From: CAXBNV01 sp963977185
GTDB lineage: Bacteria; Pseudomonadota; Gammaproteobacteria; JAGOUU01
Assembly: GCA_963977185.1 (NCBI GenBank)
Contig: CAXBNV010000010.1
Span: forward strand, 1 to 54,199
Length of the DNA stretch: 54,199 nt
Reading direction: 5' to 3'
The notes beneath the pieces are model-generated. The model did no database searches. It was not told where the DNA came from and was given only the letters and a program-made list of their open reading frames with translations. Positions 34,115-44,426 of this stretch are shown piece after piece (position 1 is the first letter of the stretch; each line of letters opens with the position of its first letter). A program made the position numbers and the translations under genes.

Positions 34115-36598
34115 ATGGTTGGCTCTATGGTTAAAATAGAAATTGATGGTAAAGATTTAAATGCAGAGCAAGGTTCTATGATTATAGAAGCTGCTGATTC
34201 AGCAAATATTCACATACCACGCTTTTGTTATCATAAAAAACTATCTATAGCTGCAAATTGCCGTATGTGTTTAGTTGAGGTAGATAATATTCCTAAAGCT
34301 GTTCCAGCTTGCGCAACTCCAGTTACTGATGGTATGAAAATTAATACTAAATCTTCTAAAGCAAGAGATGCACAAAAAGCCGTAATGGAGTTTTTGTTAA
34401 TTAATCATCCATTGGACTGCCCAATTTGTGATCAAGGTGGGGAGTGTGAGTTACAAGACGTTTCAATGGGATATGGAAAAGGTGTTTCTAGATATTCTGA
34501 AACGAAAAGATCTGTTAATGATCAAAATTTGGGACCATTAATTTCTACAGAAATGACAAGGTGCATACATTGCACAAGATGCGTAAGGTTTGGTGAAGAA
34601 GTAGCTGGGGTTAAAGAGTTAGGCTTAGTTGGAAGAGGAGAGCATACTGAAATATCAACTTATGTAGAGCAAAGTATGGACTTTGAGATGTCTGGTAATG
34701 TTATTGATTTATGTCCTGTTGGGGCATTGACATCAAAACCATATAGATATAGTGCAAGAGCATGGGAGTTAAGGCAAAGTCCATCTGTTGCGCCCCATGA
34801 CTGTGTAGGCTCTAATCTTTATGTCCATACATTAAGGGGCCAAGTTAAAAGAATTGTCCCTAAAGAAAATGAAAGTATTAATGAAACATGGTTGTCTGAT
34901 AGAGATCGCTTTAGTTACGAAGCTTTAAGTCATAATGATAGAGTTATTAATCCTAAAATAAAAATTGATGGCGTATGGCAAGATATATCTTGGGATGAAG
35001 CTTTAAATCATGTGATTAACAGTTTAACTAAAACTATAGGTAAGCATGGAGTCACATCGGTAGCATCATTGCTTTCTAGTTCATCTACATTAGAAGAAAT
35101 GTATTTATTGCAAAAAATAGTACGATCATTGGGATCTCATAATATTGATTATAGGTTAACAGAGCAAGATTTTTCAGATGAAGAATCATTTGGTGTTTTT
35201 CCAGGCTTAAAAGACTTTAAAATAGAAGATATAGAAAAATTTGATAATATATTAATAGTAGGTAGTAATCTTAGAAAAGAAAATCCTATTATTAATCACA
35301 AGGTTCGTAAGGCTTCGCTGCAAAAAGCAAAGGTTTCAGTAATTAATCCAGTTAAATTTGATTTTAACTATGACTTATCAGAAAGTTTCACAGACTTTGA
35401 GGGTAATGGTGATATTGTTGGTCCTTTAATAAAAATTACTAAGTATATTTTAGATAAAACAAAATTTGATTTAAATGTATTATATGGAGATCTAGAAGAT
35501 TATAATTTAGAGCAAATAATATCAGATTTTAATAATGTTAAGTTAGATGAAACTAACCCAAGAGATCAGCAGTTGTTAAATATAGCTCAATTGCTTATTG
35601 ATATAGACAACTCTGTTGTTTTGTTAGGGAGTTTTGTTTCATCTAATAATGATGCTAGTTTAATAAGATCTCTTTGTCATATTTTGCGTTGTATAACTGG
35701 TTGCAAATTAGGCTTTTTAACTAAAGGGGCTAATGCTGCTGGAGCATGGATATCTGGTGCAATCCCTCATAGGAGTGATACAGGTTTAGATATTAGTCAT
35801 ACTGGAATGAACTATAAGCAAATGTTAGATGAAAAAAGTAATCTAAAGTATTTCTTATTATTTAATTGTGAACTAGAGTATGATGCTTCTGATTATAAAA
35901 TACTTGTTAGTAAATTATCTGAATCAGAACAAGTTGTGTCTTTTACACCATTTGTAACAGATGCAATATTAAAATACTCTGATATTATTTTACCCATTGC
36001 GCCATTTACAGAGACCTCAGGAACATATGTTAATGTAACTGGAGAATGGCAAAGTTTTCAAGGTTCAATAAAGTCTCAAGGTAATTCAAGACCAGGTTGG
36101 AAAGTATTACGTGTTTTAGGAAATTTATTAAATTTACTTGATTTTAAATATAATTCAACAGCAGAAATAAGAGAGCAATTAAAAGAAAAGTTATCGTTAA
36201 TTAGTCAAAAAAGTGATAGACGAGAAACTTTTAAAATATCTCCCAAAAGATTTTCTGAGTTTCTTAAGAAAAAAGATTTAAAGCAAGATAAAAAAATATT
36301 TTTAATTCATGATGCTAATATTTATAATGTTGATAGCATTACAAGAAGAGCGAGCTCCTTGAGTCAAACTAAGGATGCAACTAAATTGAATTTTATTTAT
36401 ATTAATTCAAGCAATGCAAAAGATTTAAAGTTATGTGATACAGATATGGTTAGTATTAAATTATTGTCACCTAGTAAAGAAAAATATGAAACTAATTTAT
36501 TAGTTAAAGTATCAGATTGTGTACCAAAAAATTGCGCTTATACTGAGTCTGCGAATATAGGGTTTATTTCTGATTATATAGAATTATTTAAAATTTAA
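34115..36598 (+). CDS. nuoG: NADH-quinone oxidoreductase subunit G
   Basis: 827 residues from ATG 34115; an ATG four codons later (MVKIEIDG, 34127) would fit the family start equally well, and neither has a strong Shine-Dalgarno. The N-terminal ferredoxin domain holds 2Fe-2S ligands C38, C49, C52 and C66; HPLDCPICDQGGECELQD and CIHCTRCVRFGEEVAG supply the next clusters; a molybdopterin-oxidoreductase-type domain fills the rest, its cofactor role lost in complex I. It is the largest subunit of the peripheral arm. Confidence 0.97.
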   Translation: MVGSMVKIEIDGKDLNAEQGSMIIEAADSANIHIPRFCYHKKLSIAANCRMCLVEVDNIPKAVPACATPVTDGMKINTKSSKARDAQKAVMEFLLINHPLDCPICDQGGECELQDVSMGYGKGVSRYSETKRSVNDQNLGPLISTEMTRCIHCTRCVRFGEEVAGVKELGLVGRGEHTEISTYVEQSMDFEMSGNVIDLCPVGALTSKPYRYSARAWELRQSPSVAPHDCVGSNLYVHTLRGQVKRIVPKENESINETWLSDRDRFSYEALSHNDRVINPKIKIDGVWQDISWDEALNHVINSLTKTIGKHGVTSVASLLSSSSTLEEMYLLQKIVRSLGSHNIDYRLTEQDFSDEESFGVFPGLKDFKIEDIEKFDNILIVGSNLRKENPIINHKVRKASLQKAKVSVINPVKFDFNYDLSESFTDFEGNGDIVGPLIKITKYILDKTKFDLNVLYGDLEDYNLEQIISDFNNVKLDETNPRDQQLLNIAQLLIDIDNSVVLLGSFVSSNNDASLIRSLCHILRCITGCKLGFLTKGANAAGAWISGAIPHRSDTGLDISHTGMNYKQMLDEKSNLKYFLLFNCELEYDASDYKILVSKLSESEQVVSFTPFVTDAILKYSDIILPIAPFTETSGTYVNVTGEWQSFQGSIKSQGNSRPGWKVLRVLGNLLNLLDFKYNSTAEIREQLKEKLSLISQKSDRRETFKISPKRFSEFLKKKDLKQDKKIFLIHDANIYNVDSITRRASSLSQTKDATKLNFIYINSSNAKDLKLCDTDMVSIKLLSPSKEKYETNLLVKVSDCVPKNCAYTESANIGFISDYIELFKI

Positions 36599-36617
36599 AT
36601 ATTATAGGCTATAAAAA

Positions 36618-37640
36618 ATGGCAGATTTGTGGATATTAGCTTGGACATTAATAAAAATTATTTGTATAGTAATTCCAGTTATTTTAGGTGTCGCATATTT
36701 AACATATGTAGAGCGAAAAGTTATAGGTTATATGCAATCAAGAATAGGACCAAATAGAGTTGGTATTTTTGGTTTATTGCAACCTTTTGCTGATGTTATT
36801 AAATTATTATTTAAAGAAACTATTAGCCCTACAAAATCAAACAAGTATTTATATGTTGTCGCACCTTGCTTAGCATTTGCTCCATCACTGGCTGCGTGGG
36901 CAGTAATTCCTTTTTCGGATGGCCTTGTTTTAGCAAATATTAACCTAGGTGTCGCTTATATTTTAGCTATGACATCATTAGGTGTTTATGGTATTCTTAT
37001 TGCTGGTTGGGCCTCTAATTCAAAGTATGCCTTATTGGGTGCTTTAAGAGCTGCAGCTCAATTAATATCTTATGAAATCGCTATGGGATTTTCGTTAATT
37101 GGCGTTTTAATGGCAGCTGGAAGTTTAAATTTAACTAAAATAGTTGAAGCTCAATCTGGTAGTTTTTTAACTTGGTATTGGTTACCTCTTTTACCTTTAT
37201 TTGTTATCCATTGGATATCATCAGTTGCAGAAACTAATAGAGCTCCATTTGATCTTGCTGAGGGAGAATCTGAAATTGTTGCAGGATTTCATGTTGAGTA
37301 TGCAGGTATTACCTTTGCAATATTTTTCCTAGCAGAATATGCAAATATGATTTTATTATCTATTCTTGCTGCACTTTTTTACTTAGGTGGATGGTTGTCG
37401 CCATTTCAAGGAATTCCATTTTTAGATTCACTTTTTTCTTGGGTTCCTGGTATAGTTTGGCTTTTAATTAAAACTAGTTTATTTCTATTTTTATATTTAT
37501 GGTTCAGAGCTACATTTCCAAGATACAGATATGATCAGCTAATGCGATTAGGTTGGAAGGTATTTATTCCTATAACGATAGTATGGATTTTTGTTGTAGC
37601 ATTTATGGTTAAGTTACAATTATATCCATGGTTTAATTAA
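36618..37640 (+). CDS. nuoH: NADH-quinone oxidoreductase subunit H
   Basis: 340 residues with about eight membrane helices. NuoH joins the quinone pocket to the proton channels. Conserved loops seen are YVERKVIGYMQSRIGPNRVG (about 30-50), LLKFFKE-like KLLFKETISP, and AETNRAPFDLAEGESEIVAGFHVEYAG (about 206-232), which lines the quinone entrance. It lies 19 bp after nuoG. Confidence 0.98.
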   Translation: MADLWILAWTLIKIICIVIPVILGVAYLTYVERKVIGYMQSRIGPNRVGIFGLLQPFADVIKLLFKETISPTKSNKYLYVVAPCLAFAPSLAAWAVIPFSDGLVLANINLGVAYILAMTSLGVYGILIAGWASNSKYALLGALRAAAQLISYEIAMGFSLIGVLMAAGSLNLTKIVEAQSGSFLTWYWLPLLPLFVIHWISSVAETNRAPFDLAEGESEIVAGFHVEYAGITFAIFFLAEYANMILLSILAALFYLGGWLSPFQGIPFLDSLFSWVPGIVWLLIKTSLFLFLYLWFRATFPRYRYDQLMRLGWKVFIPITIVWIFVVAFMVKLQLYPWFN

Positions 37641-37658
37641 ATATTTTGGTGCTTGCTT

Positions 37659-38150
37659 GTGATAAGAAAAATTAAATTTTATGCTAAGAGCTTTTTATTA
37701 TTAGAGTTAATTTCTGGATTAAAATTAACTTTAAAGTATTTTTTCAAAAAAAAAGTTACAGTGCAATATCCTGAAGAAAAAACCCCAAAATCTCCACGAT
37801 TCAGAGGACTTCATGCATTAAGAAGATACCCTAATGGAGAAGAGCGTTGTATTGCATGTAAGTTATGTGAGGCTGTATGTCCAGCAGCAGCAATAACGAT
37901 TGACTCTGAAGTTCGTGATGATGGAACAAGAAGAACAACAAAGTATGAAATAGATTTATTTAAATGTATATATTGTGGTTTTTGTGAGGAAGCATGTCCA
38001 GTTGACTCTATCGTAGAAACTAATATTTCAGAGTTTCATTTTGAAGATAGAGCAAAAAGCTTAATACAAAAGGAAGATTTGTTAGCAATAGGTGATAAGC
38101 ATGAAGCAGAAATTTCTAAGATGAAATCAGAAGATGCTAGTTATAAATAG
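37659..38150 (+). CDS. nuoI: NADH-quinone oxidoreductase subunit I
   Basis: 163 residues from the GTG at 37659, chosen because GGTG sits 7 nt upstream; a TTG at 37653 is the alternative. It has two 4Fe-4S ferredoxin motifs, CIACKLCEAVCP and CIYCGFCEEACP, that hold clusters N6a and N6b in the electron wire. An N-terminal amphipathic stretch (ELISGLKLTLKYFF) attaches it to the membrane arm. Confidence 0.97.
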   Translation: MIRKIKFYAKSFLLLELISGLKLTLKYFFKKKVTVQYPEEKTPKSPRFRGLHALRRYPNGEERCIACKLCEAVCPAAAITIDSEVRDDGTRRTTKYEIDLFKCIYCGFCEEACPVDSIVETNISEFHFEDRAKSLIQKEDLLAIGDKHEAEISKMKSEDASYK

Positions 38151-38201
38151 AATATATAGATATATTAATTATTAAATTAAGTTAAAAGGTTTATCAGAAT
38201 T

Positions 38202-38798
38202 ATGAATTTACAAACTATTTTATTTGATATATTTAGTTTTTTAGTTGTGCTTTCAGCATTATCTGTAATTCTAATTAGACACCCAGTTAAATCAGTATTA
38301 AGTCTTGTAGCGTGTTTTGTTTTTTCTGCAATAACTTGGATGCTTATATCAGTAGAGTATTTAGCTTTAATACTTATAATTGTATATGTTGGCGCCGTAA
38401 TGGTGTTGTTTTTGTTTGTTGTTATGATGCTAGATGTTGACTTAGAAGCGATGAAAGCTTCTTTTGTAAAATATGCTTTTTTGGGGCTTATTGTTGGTTT
38501 AGCAGTAGTTATTAGTTTAATTATGATTATTAAATCTCAGCATTTTGTAAGTTTAGATCTTCCTAATTCCGCATTATTACAAGATAATATAAAATTATTA
38601 GGGGAAGAATTATTTACATATAATATAATTTCTTTTGAAGTAGCTGGTCTTTTGTTACTAGTTGCTATTGTTGCTGCAATTTCCTTAGCCTATAGAGGAC
38701 CTAAGGAAAGAAAAATGCAAAATATATCTAAGCAGGTTAAAGTGACTAAAGAAGATCGATTAGAAATAATAGAAAGTGATAATTGGAATAATATATGA
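38202..38798 (+). CDS. nuoJ: NADH-quinone oxidoreductase subunit J
   Basis: 198 residues with five membrane helices. The third helix carries the conserved LILIIVYVGAVMVLFLFVVMM segment with a pi-bulge-type pattern known in NuoJ. The stop codon overlaps the nuoK start (ATGA), so the two are translated together. Its C-terminus is hydrophilic. Confidence 0.96.
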   Translation: MNLQTILFDIFSFLVVLSALSVILIRHPVKSVLSLVACFVFSAITWMLISVEYLALILIIVYVGAVMVLFLFVVMMLDVDLEAMKASFVKYAFLGLIVGLAVVISLIMIIKSQHFVSLDLPNSALLQDNIKLLGEELFTYNIISFEVAGLLLLVAIVAAISLAYRGPKERKMQNISKQVKVTKEDRLEIIESDNWNNI

Positions 38799-39100
38799 TT
38801 ACATTAACCCATTATTTAATATTAGCAGCTTTACTATTTAGTATAAGCATAGCCGGTATTTTTATAAATCGTAAAAACCTAATTGTTTTATTAATGTGTG
38901 TAGAATTAATGTTGTTATCAGTGAACACTAATTTTATAGCTTTTTCCCATTTTTTAGGGGACGTAAAAGGTCAAGTTTTTGTGTTTTTTATTTTGACAGT
39001 TGCAGCAGCCGAGGCAGCTATAGGGTTAGCAATATTAGTTTTATTTTTTAGAAAATCTAAATCTATAGATATTGATGAAGTAAGTAGTTTAAGAGAATAA
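38795..39100 (+). CDS. nuoK: NADH-quinone oxidoreductase subunit K
   Basis: 101 residues with three membrane helices, the usual size. Conserved membrane glutamates are in LLMCVELMLLSVN (about residue 36) and TVAAAEAAIGLAI (about 72), which take part in proton transfer. It overlaps nuoJ by 4 nt. Confidence 0.97.
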   Translation: MITLTHYLILAALLFSISIAGIFINRKNLIVLLMCVELMLLSVNTNFIAFSHFLGDVKGQVFVFFILTVAAAEAAIGLAILVLFFRKSKSIDIDEVSSLRE

Positions 39101-39131
39101 TTATTTAAAGAATATAAATAGGATTATTTAC

Positions 39132-41108
39132 GTGACAGGTTTAACATCGCACATTATTAATATATCGTTAATTATAGTTTTACTGCCGCTTTTAGGCTCT
39201 ATAATAGCAGGATTATTTAGAGTTCAAATTGGTAGAAGTGGGGCTCATTGGGTTACTATTATACCAGTTTTTATTTCGTGTATTTTATCTTTTTACTTAT
39301 TAAAGTTAAGTCTGTTTAATGATGTAGAGGCTATCAATCAAAACCTTTATACTTGGGCGGCTATAGGAAATATCAAATTTTATGCAGGATTCTTAATTGA
39401 TAGATTAACTATACTCATGATGGTTGTAGTTACTTTTGTGTCATTGATGGTTCATATATATACAATTGGGTATATGTCTGATGACTCAGGATATCAAAGA
39501 TTTTTTAGTTATATATCACTATTTACTTTTGCTATGTTGTCTTTAGTTACAGCAAATAATTTTTTACAATTATTTTTTGGCTGGGAAGGCGTGGGTTTAG
39601 TTTCTTATTTGCTAATTGGATTTTATTATAATAAAGATTCAGCTCTTTTTGCTAGTTTAAAAGCTTTTCTTATAAATAGAATTGGTGATTTTGGTTTTAT
39701 TTTAGGAATTGCAGCAGTATTTTATGTTTTCAAAACACTAGATTATTATGAGGTTTTTAGAAACGTAGAGTCTGTTGTTGCTCAAAACCAAGTTTTTAAC
39801 TTTTGGTATGGAGATGATTTTTCTGTAATAACTGTTATTTGTATTTTGTTATTTGTAGGGGCGATGGCAAAATCAGCTCAAGCACCACTACACGTTTGGT
39901 TGCCTGATTCTATGGAAGGCCCAACACCAATTTCAGCTTTAATTCATGCTGCTACTATGGTAACGGCAGGGGTGTTTATGGTTGCAAGAATGTCTCCATT
40001 ATTTGAGTATAGTGAAACAGCTAGAAGCTTTATTCTTGTAATTGGAGGATTTACAGCATTTTTCCTTGGTGTTTTAGGCGTTGTCCAAAATGATATTAAG
40101 AGAGTCATCGCGTATTCTACAATATCGCAACTTGGGTATATGGTTGTTGCTTTAGGGGCGTCCGCTTATGCAGCAGGAATTTTTCATTTAATGACACATG
40201 CTTTTTTTAAAGCTTTATTATTTTTAGCTGCTGGTTCTGTGATAATAGCAATGCATCATGAGCAAGATATTAGAAAAATGGGTAATTTACGTAAATATAT
40301 GCCTATAACATTTATAACTTGTTTAATAGGTGGTTTGGCCTTAAGCGGAATACCTTTCTTTTCAGGGTTTTACTCAAAGGATATGATTATTGAAGCTGTT
40401 GGCGAGTCTACTATTCCAGGCTCTGGTTTTGCATATTACATGGTTTTATTAGGTGTGTTTGTTACAGCTTTATATACTTTTAGAATGATATTTTTAGTAT
40501 TTTTTACTAATGAAAGAATGGATGAGCATACAAAGCAAGGTTTAAAAGAAAGTCCATTGGTTGTTTGGGGGCCTTTAGTTTTATTAGCGATTCCGTCTTT
40601 TATTATTGGCGGATTAGTTATACAGTCAATGCTTTTTGGAGATTATTTTAAAAGTGCTATTTTTGTATTACCAAAAAATAATGTTTTAGGTATGTTAAGT
40701 CATGAGTTTCATGGGTCTATTAGAATGGCATTAGAATCTGTTTTTCATGCCCCTTTTTGGATTTCTATTTTTGGTATATTAACGGCATGGCTTTGTTATG
40801 TTGCCTTTCCTGCAATACCACAATTCTTAAGTGATAAGTGTTATTTTGTTTATTATTGTTTAGTAAATAAATATGGGTTTGATACTATTAATGAAAAATA
40901 TATTATGAGATTTACAACTTTTCTTGGTAAAGCATTAGATAAATATTTTGATCGAAAATTAATAGACTCATGGCTTGTTGATGGCTCTGCTTATTTTATT
41001 AATGGTTTAGGTTCTATTTTTAGAAAGTTACAAACAGGGTATATATATCATTATGCTTTTTTAATGATAATAGGATTTATGGGTTTATTGTATCTTTTGG
41101 TTTTATGA
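39132..41108 (+). CDS. nuoL: NADH-quinone oxidoreductase subunit L
   Basis: 658 residues. The distal antiporter-like proton pump of complex I. It starts at a GTG (39132) and shows FFGWEGVGLVSYLLIGFYY, KSAQAPLHVWLPDSMEGPTPISALIHAATMV and THAFFKALLFLAAGS, the signature loops and proton-path residues, followed by the long C-terminal lateral helix region (about 520-620) and a last anchor helix. Length is a little above E. coli NuoL (613). Confidence 0.98.
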   Translation: MTGLTSHIINISLIIVLLPLLGSIIAGLFRVQIGRSGAHWVTIIPVFISCILSFYLLKLSLFNDVEAINQNLYTWAAIGNIKFYAGFLIDRLTILMMVVVTFVSLMVHIYTIGYMSDDSGYQRFFSYISLFTFAMLSLVTANNFLQLFFGWEGVGLVSYLLIGFYYNKDSALFASLKAFLINRIGDFGFILGIAAVFYVFKTLDYYEVFRNVESVVAQNQVFNFWYGDDFSVITVICILLFVGAMAKSAQAPLHVWLPDSMEGPTPISALIHAATMVTAGVFMVARMSPLFEYSETARSFILVIGGFTAFFLGVLGVVQNDIKRVIAYSTISQLGYMVVALGASAYAAGIFHLMTHAFFKALLFLAAGSVIIAMHHEQDIRKMGNLRKYMPITFITCLIGGLALSGIPFFSGFYSKDMIIEAVGESTIPGSGFAYYMVLLGVFVTALYTFRMIFLVFFTNERMDEHTKQGLKESPLVVWGPLVLLAIPSFIIGGLVIQSMLFGDYFKSAIFVLPKNNVLGMLSHEFHGSIRMALESVFHAPFWISIFGILTAWLCYVAFPAIPQFLSDKCYFVYYCLVNKYGFDTINEKYIMRFTTFLGKALDKYFDRKLIDSWLVDGSAYFINGLGSIFRKLQTGYIYHYAFLMIIGFMGLLYLLVL

Positions 41109-41146
41109 GTTTAAAATTTTTATTTTGTATTAAAGGAACTATATAA

Positions 41147-42706
41147 ATGTTAGATAGTTTTCCAATTGTTAGCTTTTTAGTTTGGGCTCCAATTATTGTA
41201 GGATTATTCATGCTTATACAAGGTAGCTATGGATATCACACGAGAGATTATAGTTGTTGTAAATATTTTGCAGCCATATCATCCATTGTTGTTTTTATTG
41301 CATCCATTATTTTGTATCTTAAATTTGATATTAATAATCCAAACATGCAGTTTACAGAAGATTTTTTATGGATACCTATTTTTGATATTCATTATTCTGT
41401 TGGTATAGATGGAATTTCTTTACCTTTGATTATACTGACAACTTTATTCATACCTATTACTATTTTAGCCTCATTCCAGTCAGTTAAAACTAAAATAACA
41501 CAGTATCTAGCCTTGTTTTTAATTATGGAAGGCTTAATGCTGGGAGTTTTTGTATCAAGAGATGCTTTTTTATTTTATGTGTTTTGGGAAGCTATGTTAT
41601 TACCTATGTATTTAGTAATAGGTGTATGGGGTGGACCTGATAGAATTTATGCTGCAATAAAGTTTTTTTTGTATTCTTTCTTGGGTTCGTTATTAATGCT
41701 TGTAGCATTAATTTATCTTTATATGCAGACAAATAGTTTTTCTATTGTTGATTTTACAAACGTTAAAATACCGTTGCTTGATCAAAAATTAATATTTTTA
41801 GCCTTCCTTGCAGCTTTTGGAGTGAAGCTCCCAATATGGCCTGTCCATACATGGTTAAGAATAGCGCATGTTGAAGCTCCAACAGGTGGTTCAGTTATTT
41901 TAGCTGCAATTACTTTGAAGATGGGAGGATATGGGTTTTTAAGATTTTGTCTTCCTATAACTCCTGATGCGGCAATATGGTTTTCTGATTATTTAATCGT
42001 ATTATCTTTAATTGCAATCATTTATATAGGCATTATGGCTATAATACAGACAGACATGAAAAGACTTATTGCCTATTCATCAATTGCTCATATGGGGTTT
42101 GTCACCTTAGGGGTTGCTGCTGGTTATAAAATAGTAGCCATCACACAGATTGCTGGCGGTAATTACCATAAACCAGATATTATTAATGAAATAGTTATGG
42201 GATTTGAAGGCGCAATGGTGCAAATGATTTCCCATGGTTTAATATCAGGAGCATTGTTTTTATGTATAGGCGTTCTGTATGACAGAATGCATACTAGAGA
42301 TATTTCAGCTTATGGAGGAGTTGTTAATAAAATGCCATGGTTTGCTGCTTTATTTCTTCTTTTTGGAATGGCTAGTTCTGGATTACCTGGAACCTCGGGC
42401 TTTGTTGGAGAATTTTTTGTTATATTAACTAGTTTTAAAGTTGGATTTTGGATTACTTTTTTCGCCGCAACTGGTCTAATATTTTCTGCTGCATATAATT
42501 TGTGGTTATATAGACGAGTTATTTTCGGAAAGGTAGTTAATGACAATGTTGCTAAATTGGAAGAAGCTAGTTATTTAGAGCTATCTTTATTATCTGTTCT
42601 AGCTATTCTAGTTCTAGCTTTAGGCTTTTGGCCAAAACCACTTGTTGATGTTATGCATGTATCTTTACATCATCTGACTAGTTTGGCATTTTTAGATAAG
42701 ATTTAA
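41147..42706 (+). CDS. nuoM: NADH-quinone oxidoreductase subunit M
   Basis: 519 residues, antiporter-like proton-pumping subunit. Conserved segments: FWEAMLLPMYLVIGVWGG with the key glutamate near 147, KLPIWPVHTWLRIAHVEAPTGGSVILAAI, and IAYSSIAHMGFVTLG. About 14 membrane helices. A hydrophilic insertion (AGGNYHKPDIINE, about 336-348) is seen between helices. It is normal in size and order. Confidence 0.98.
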   Translation: MLDSFPIVSFLVWAPIIVGLFMLIQGSYGYHTRDYSCCKYFAAISSIVVFIASIILYLKFDINNPNMQFTEDFLWIPIFDIHYSVGIDGISLPLIILTTLFIPITILASFQSVKTKITQYLALFLIMEGLMLGVFVSRDAFLFYVFWEAMLLPMYLVIGVWGGPDRIYAAIKFFLYSFLGSLLMLVALIYLYMQTNSFSIVDFTNVKIPLLDQKLIFLAFLAAFGVKLPIWPVHTWLRIAHVEAPTGGSVILAAITLKMGGYGFLRFCLPITPDAAIWFSDYLIVLSLIAIIYIGIMAIIQTDMKRLIAYSSIAHMGFVTLGVAAGYKIVAITQIAGGNYHKPDIINEIVMGFEGAMVQMISHGLISGALFLCIGVLYDRMHTRDISAYGGVVNKMPWFAALFLLFGMASSGLPGTSGFVGEFFVILTSFKVGFWITFFAATGLIFSAAYNLWLYRRVIFGKVVNDNVAKLEEASYLELSLLSVLAILVLALGFWPKPLVDVMHVSLHHLTSLAFLDKI

Positions 42707-42742
42707 TTTTATGTTATATTTTTGTTAAGGAAAGTTTAGTAT

Positions 42743-44203
42743 ATGCAGATAATGCAAGATATTAGTTATATATTACCTGAAATATTTTTGAGTATTATGG
42801 GTTGTTTTGTTTTGCTCTACAGCGCATATAGCACAATTACAGCCGAAGATGAAAAATACTGGAATGTTTGGCTAATAACGCAATTTACATTATTAGTTGT
42901 AATTGGATTATTATTAAAGTCTTTATTTTTATTTGAATCTCCAGTGATTTTATTTAATGGGGAAGTGAAATTAGATAAATTAGCATTGTTATTACAGTTA
43001 TTTATATCAGTGACGTCTTTTTTAGTTTTTATTTATTGTCGTGAATACGTAAAAAATAGATATATTGATTTTTATTCTGAGTATTATGTTTTAGGGTTAT
43101 TTTCTATTTTAGGGATGTTGGGAGTTGTTGCATCTAATAGCTTCTTATCTATATATTTATTTTTAGAGCTATTTTCTTTACCTGTGTACACTATGATAGC
43201 TTTAGATAAATGCAAGGTATCAAAAGGTAGTCTTGAAGCTGCTTTAAAATATTTCGTTTTAGGAGCCATTTCTTCTGGAATGTTATTATATGGTATATCA
43301 ATTATATATGGCTTAACTGGTGAATTACAATTTGATCTGGTAATAGAAAAATTAAATTTTGTTCAGAGTAACGACTTAATGCTAATTTTAGGTCTAGTAT
43401 TTATTGTTGTTGGTGTTGCATTTAAATTTGGTGCAGTTCCTTTTCATATGTGGTTACCAGATGTTTATGAAGGAAGTACTACATCTGTAACAATGTTTGT
43501 TGCATCAGCACCAAAATTTGTGGCTTTTGGTTTAGCGTATCGACTTTTGTTTGAAGTTCTAGGTTTTGCTGTTGTTCAATGGCAAGAATTATTGATATTT
43601 GTTGCGGTTTTATCATTGATAATTGGTAATATGGTTGCTATTTTACAAGATAATATTAAAAGATTATTTGCTTATTCAGCTATTGGTCACGTTGGCTATA
43701 TTTTATTAGCTTTAATGTTAGGAACAAATGAAGGATTATCTGCAGGTCTTTTATATGTGTTTATATATGTAATTATGACCTTGGCTGCATTTGGATGTAT
43801 TATTTATTGTAGTAGAGTGGGGTTTGAAGCCGAAAATATAAATAATTATAGAGGGTTATCTCAAAGAAGCCCGTTGATTGCTCTTATTATGCTAATAGTT
43901 ATGTTTTCTATGGCAGGTATTCCACCATTTTTAGGGTTTTATTCTAAGTTTTTTGTTATTAATGCACTTGTTACGCATGGACATACTTTACTGGCAATCA
44001 CAGCTGTTTTATTTTCAGTTATAGCTGCTTTTTATTACTTAAGAGTAGTTTGGGTTATGTATTTTCAATCTTCAGAAGAGCAAGATGAAATTACAGATGT
44101 TATTGATTTAAGATATGTTATAAGTATTAATGGATTATTTATAGTTTTTTCAGCTTTTTTTATTAATTATATTATAAAACTTTGTTCTATTGCTTTTATG
44201 TAA
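42743..44203 (+). CDS. nuoN: NADH-quinone oxidoreductase subunit N
   Basis: 486 residues, the third antiporter-like subunit and last gene of the operon. It has LFLELFSLPVYTMIALDK with the conserved glutamate, FKFGAVPFHMWLPDVYEGSTTSVTMFVASAPK, and FAYSAIGHVGYILLAL. Around 14 membrane helices. No hairpin terminator was found before the initiator tRNA; only an A/T stem that overlaps the next promoter. Confidence 0.98.
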   Translation: MQIMQDISYILPEIFLSIMGCFVLLYSAYSTITAEDEKYWNVWLITQFTLLVVIGLLLKSLFLFESPVILFNGEVKLDKLALLLQLFISVTSFLVFIYCREYVKNRYIDFYSEYYVLGLFSILGMLGVVASNSFLSIYLFLELFSLPVYTMIALDKCKVSKGSLEAALKYFVLGAISSGMLLYGISIIYGLTGELQFDLVIEKLNFVQSNDLMLILGLVFIVVGVAFKFGAVPFHMWLPDVYEGSTTSVTMFVASAPKFVAFGLAYRLLFEVLGFAVVQWQELLIFVAVLSLIIGNMVAILQDNIKRLFAYSAIGHVGYILLALMLGTNEGLSAGLLYVFIYVIMTLAAFGCIIYCSRVGFEAENINNYRGLSQRSPLIALIMLIVMFSMAGIPPFLGFYSKFFVINALVTHGHTLLAITAVLFSVIAAFYYLRVVWVMYFQSSEEQDEITDVIDLRYVISINGLFIVFSAFFINYIIKLCSIAFM

Positions 44204-44221
44204 ATTAATTTAAAAAAAGTA

Positions 44222-44250
44222 TTGTTTTTTTTAAAAGTTTTATGTATAAT
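44222..44250 (+). promoter_or_regulatory. Promoter of the initiator tRNA and rimP-nusA-infB operon
   Basis: TTGTTT (44222-44227) and a perfect TATAAT (44245-44250) are spaced by 17 bp, 30 bp before the tRNA. A short hairpin TTGTCT/AGACAA (44256-44270) lies in the leader. Strong consensus match and position support the call. Confidence 0.75.
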
Positions 44251-44279
44251 CGAACTTGTCTTTTAGACAATATATCAAG

Positions 44280-44356
<77 letters not shown>

Positions 44357-44371
44357 AATATGTTTTTTTAG

Positions 44372-44399
44372 AAACCCCTATTTATAGGGGTTTTTTTTT
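44372..44399 (+). terminator. Intrinsic terminator between tRNA-fMet and rimP
   Basis: AAACCCCTA (44372-44380) and TAGGGGTTT (44385-44393) form a perfect 9-bp stem with a TTTA loop, followed by T to 44399. It can end the tRNA transcript while leaving some readthrough into rimP-nusA-infB; NusA control of such leader terminators is known in E. coli. Confidence 0.9.
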
Positions 44400-44426
44400 G
44401 TATAGAATTAATTACTTTATTGTAAA

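Noticed and set aside
44208..44235. A/T-only stem after nuoN as a terminator
   Set aside because: It contains almost no G-C pairs and overlaps the -35 of the tRNA promoter.
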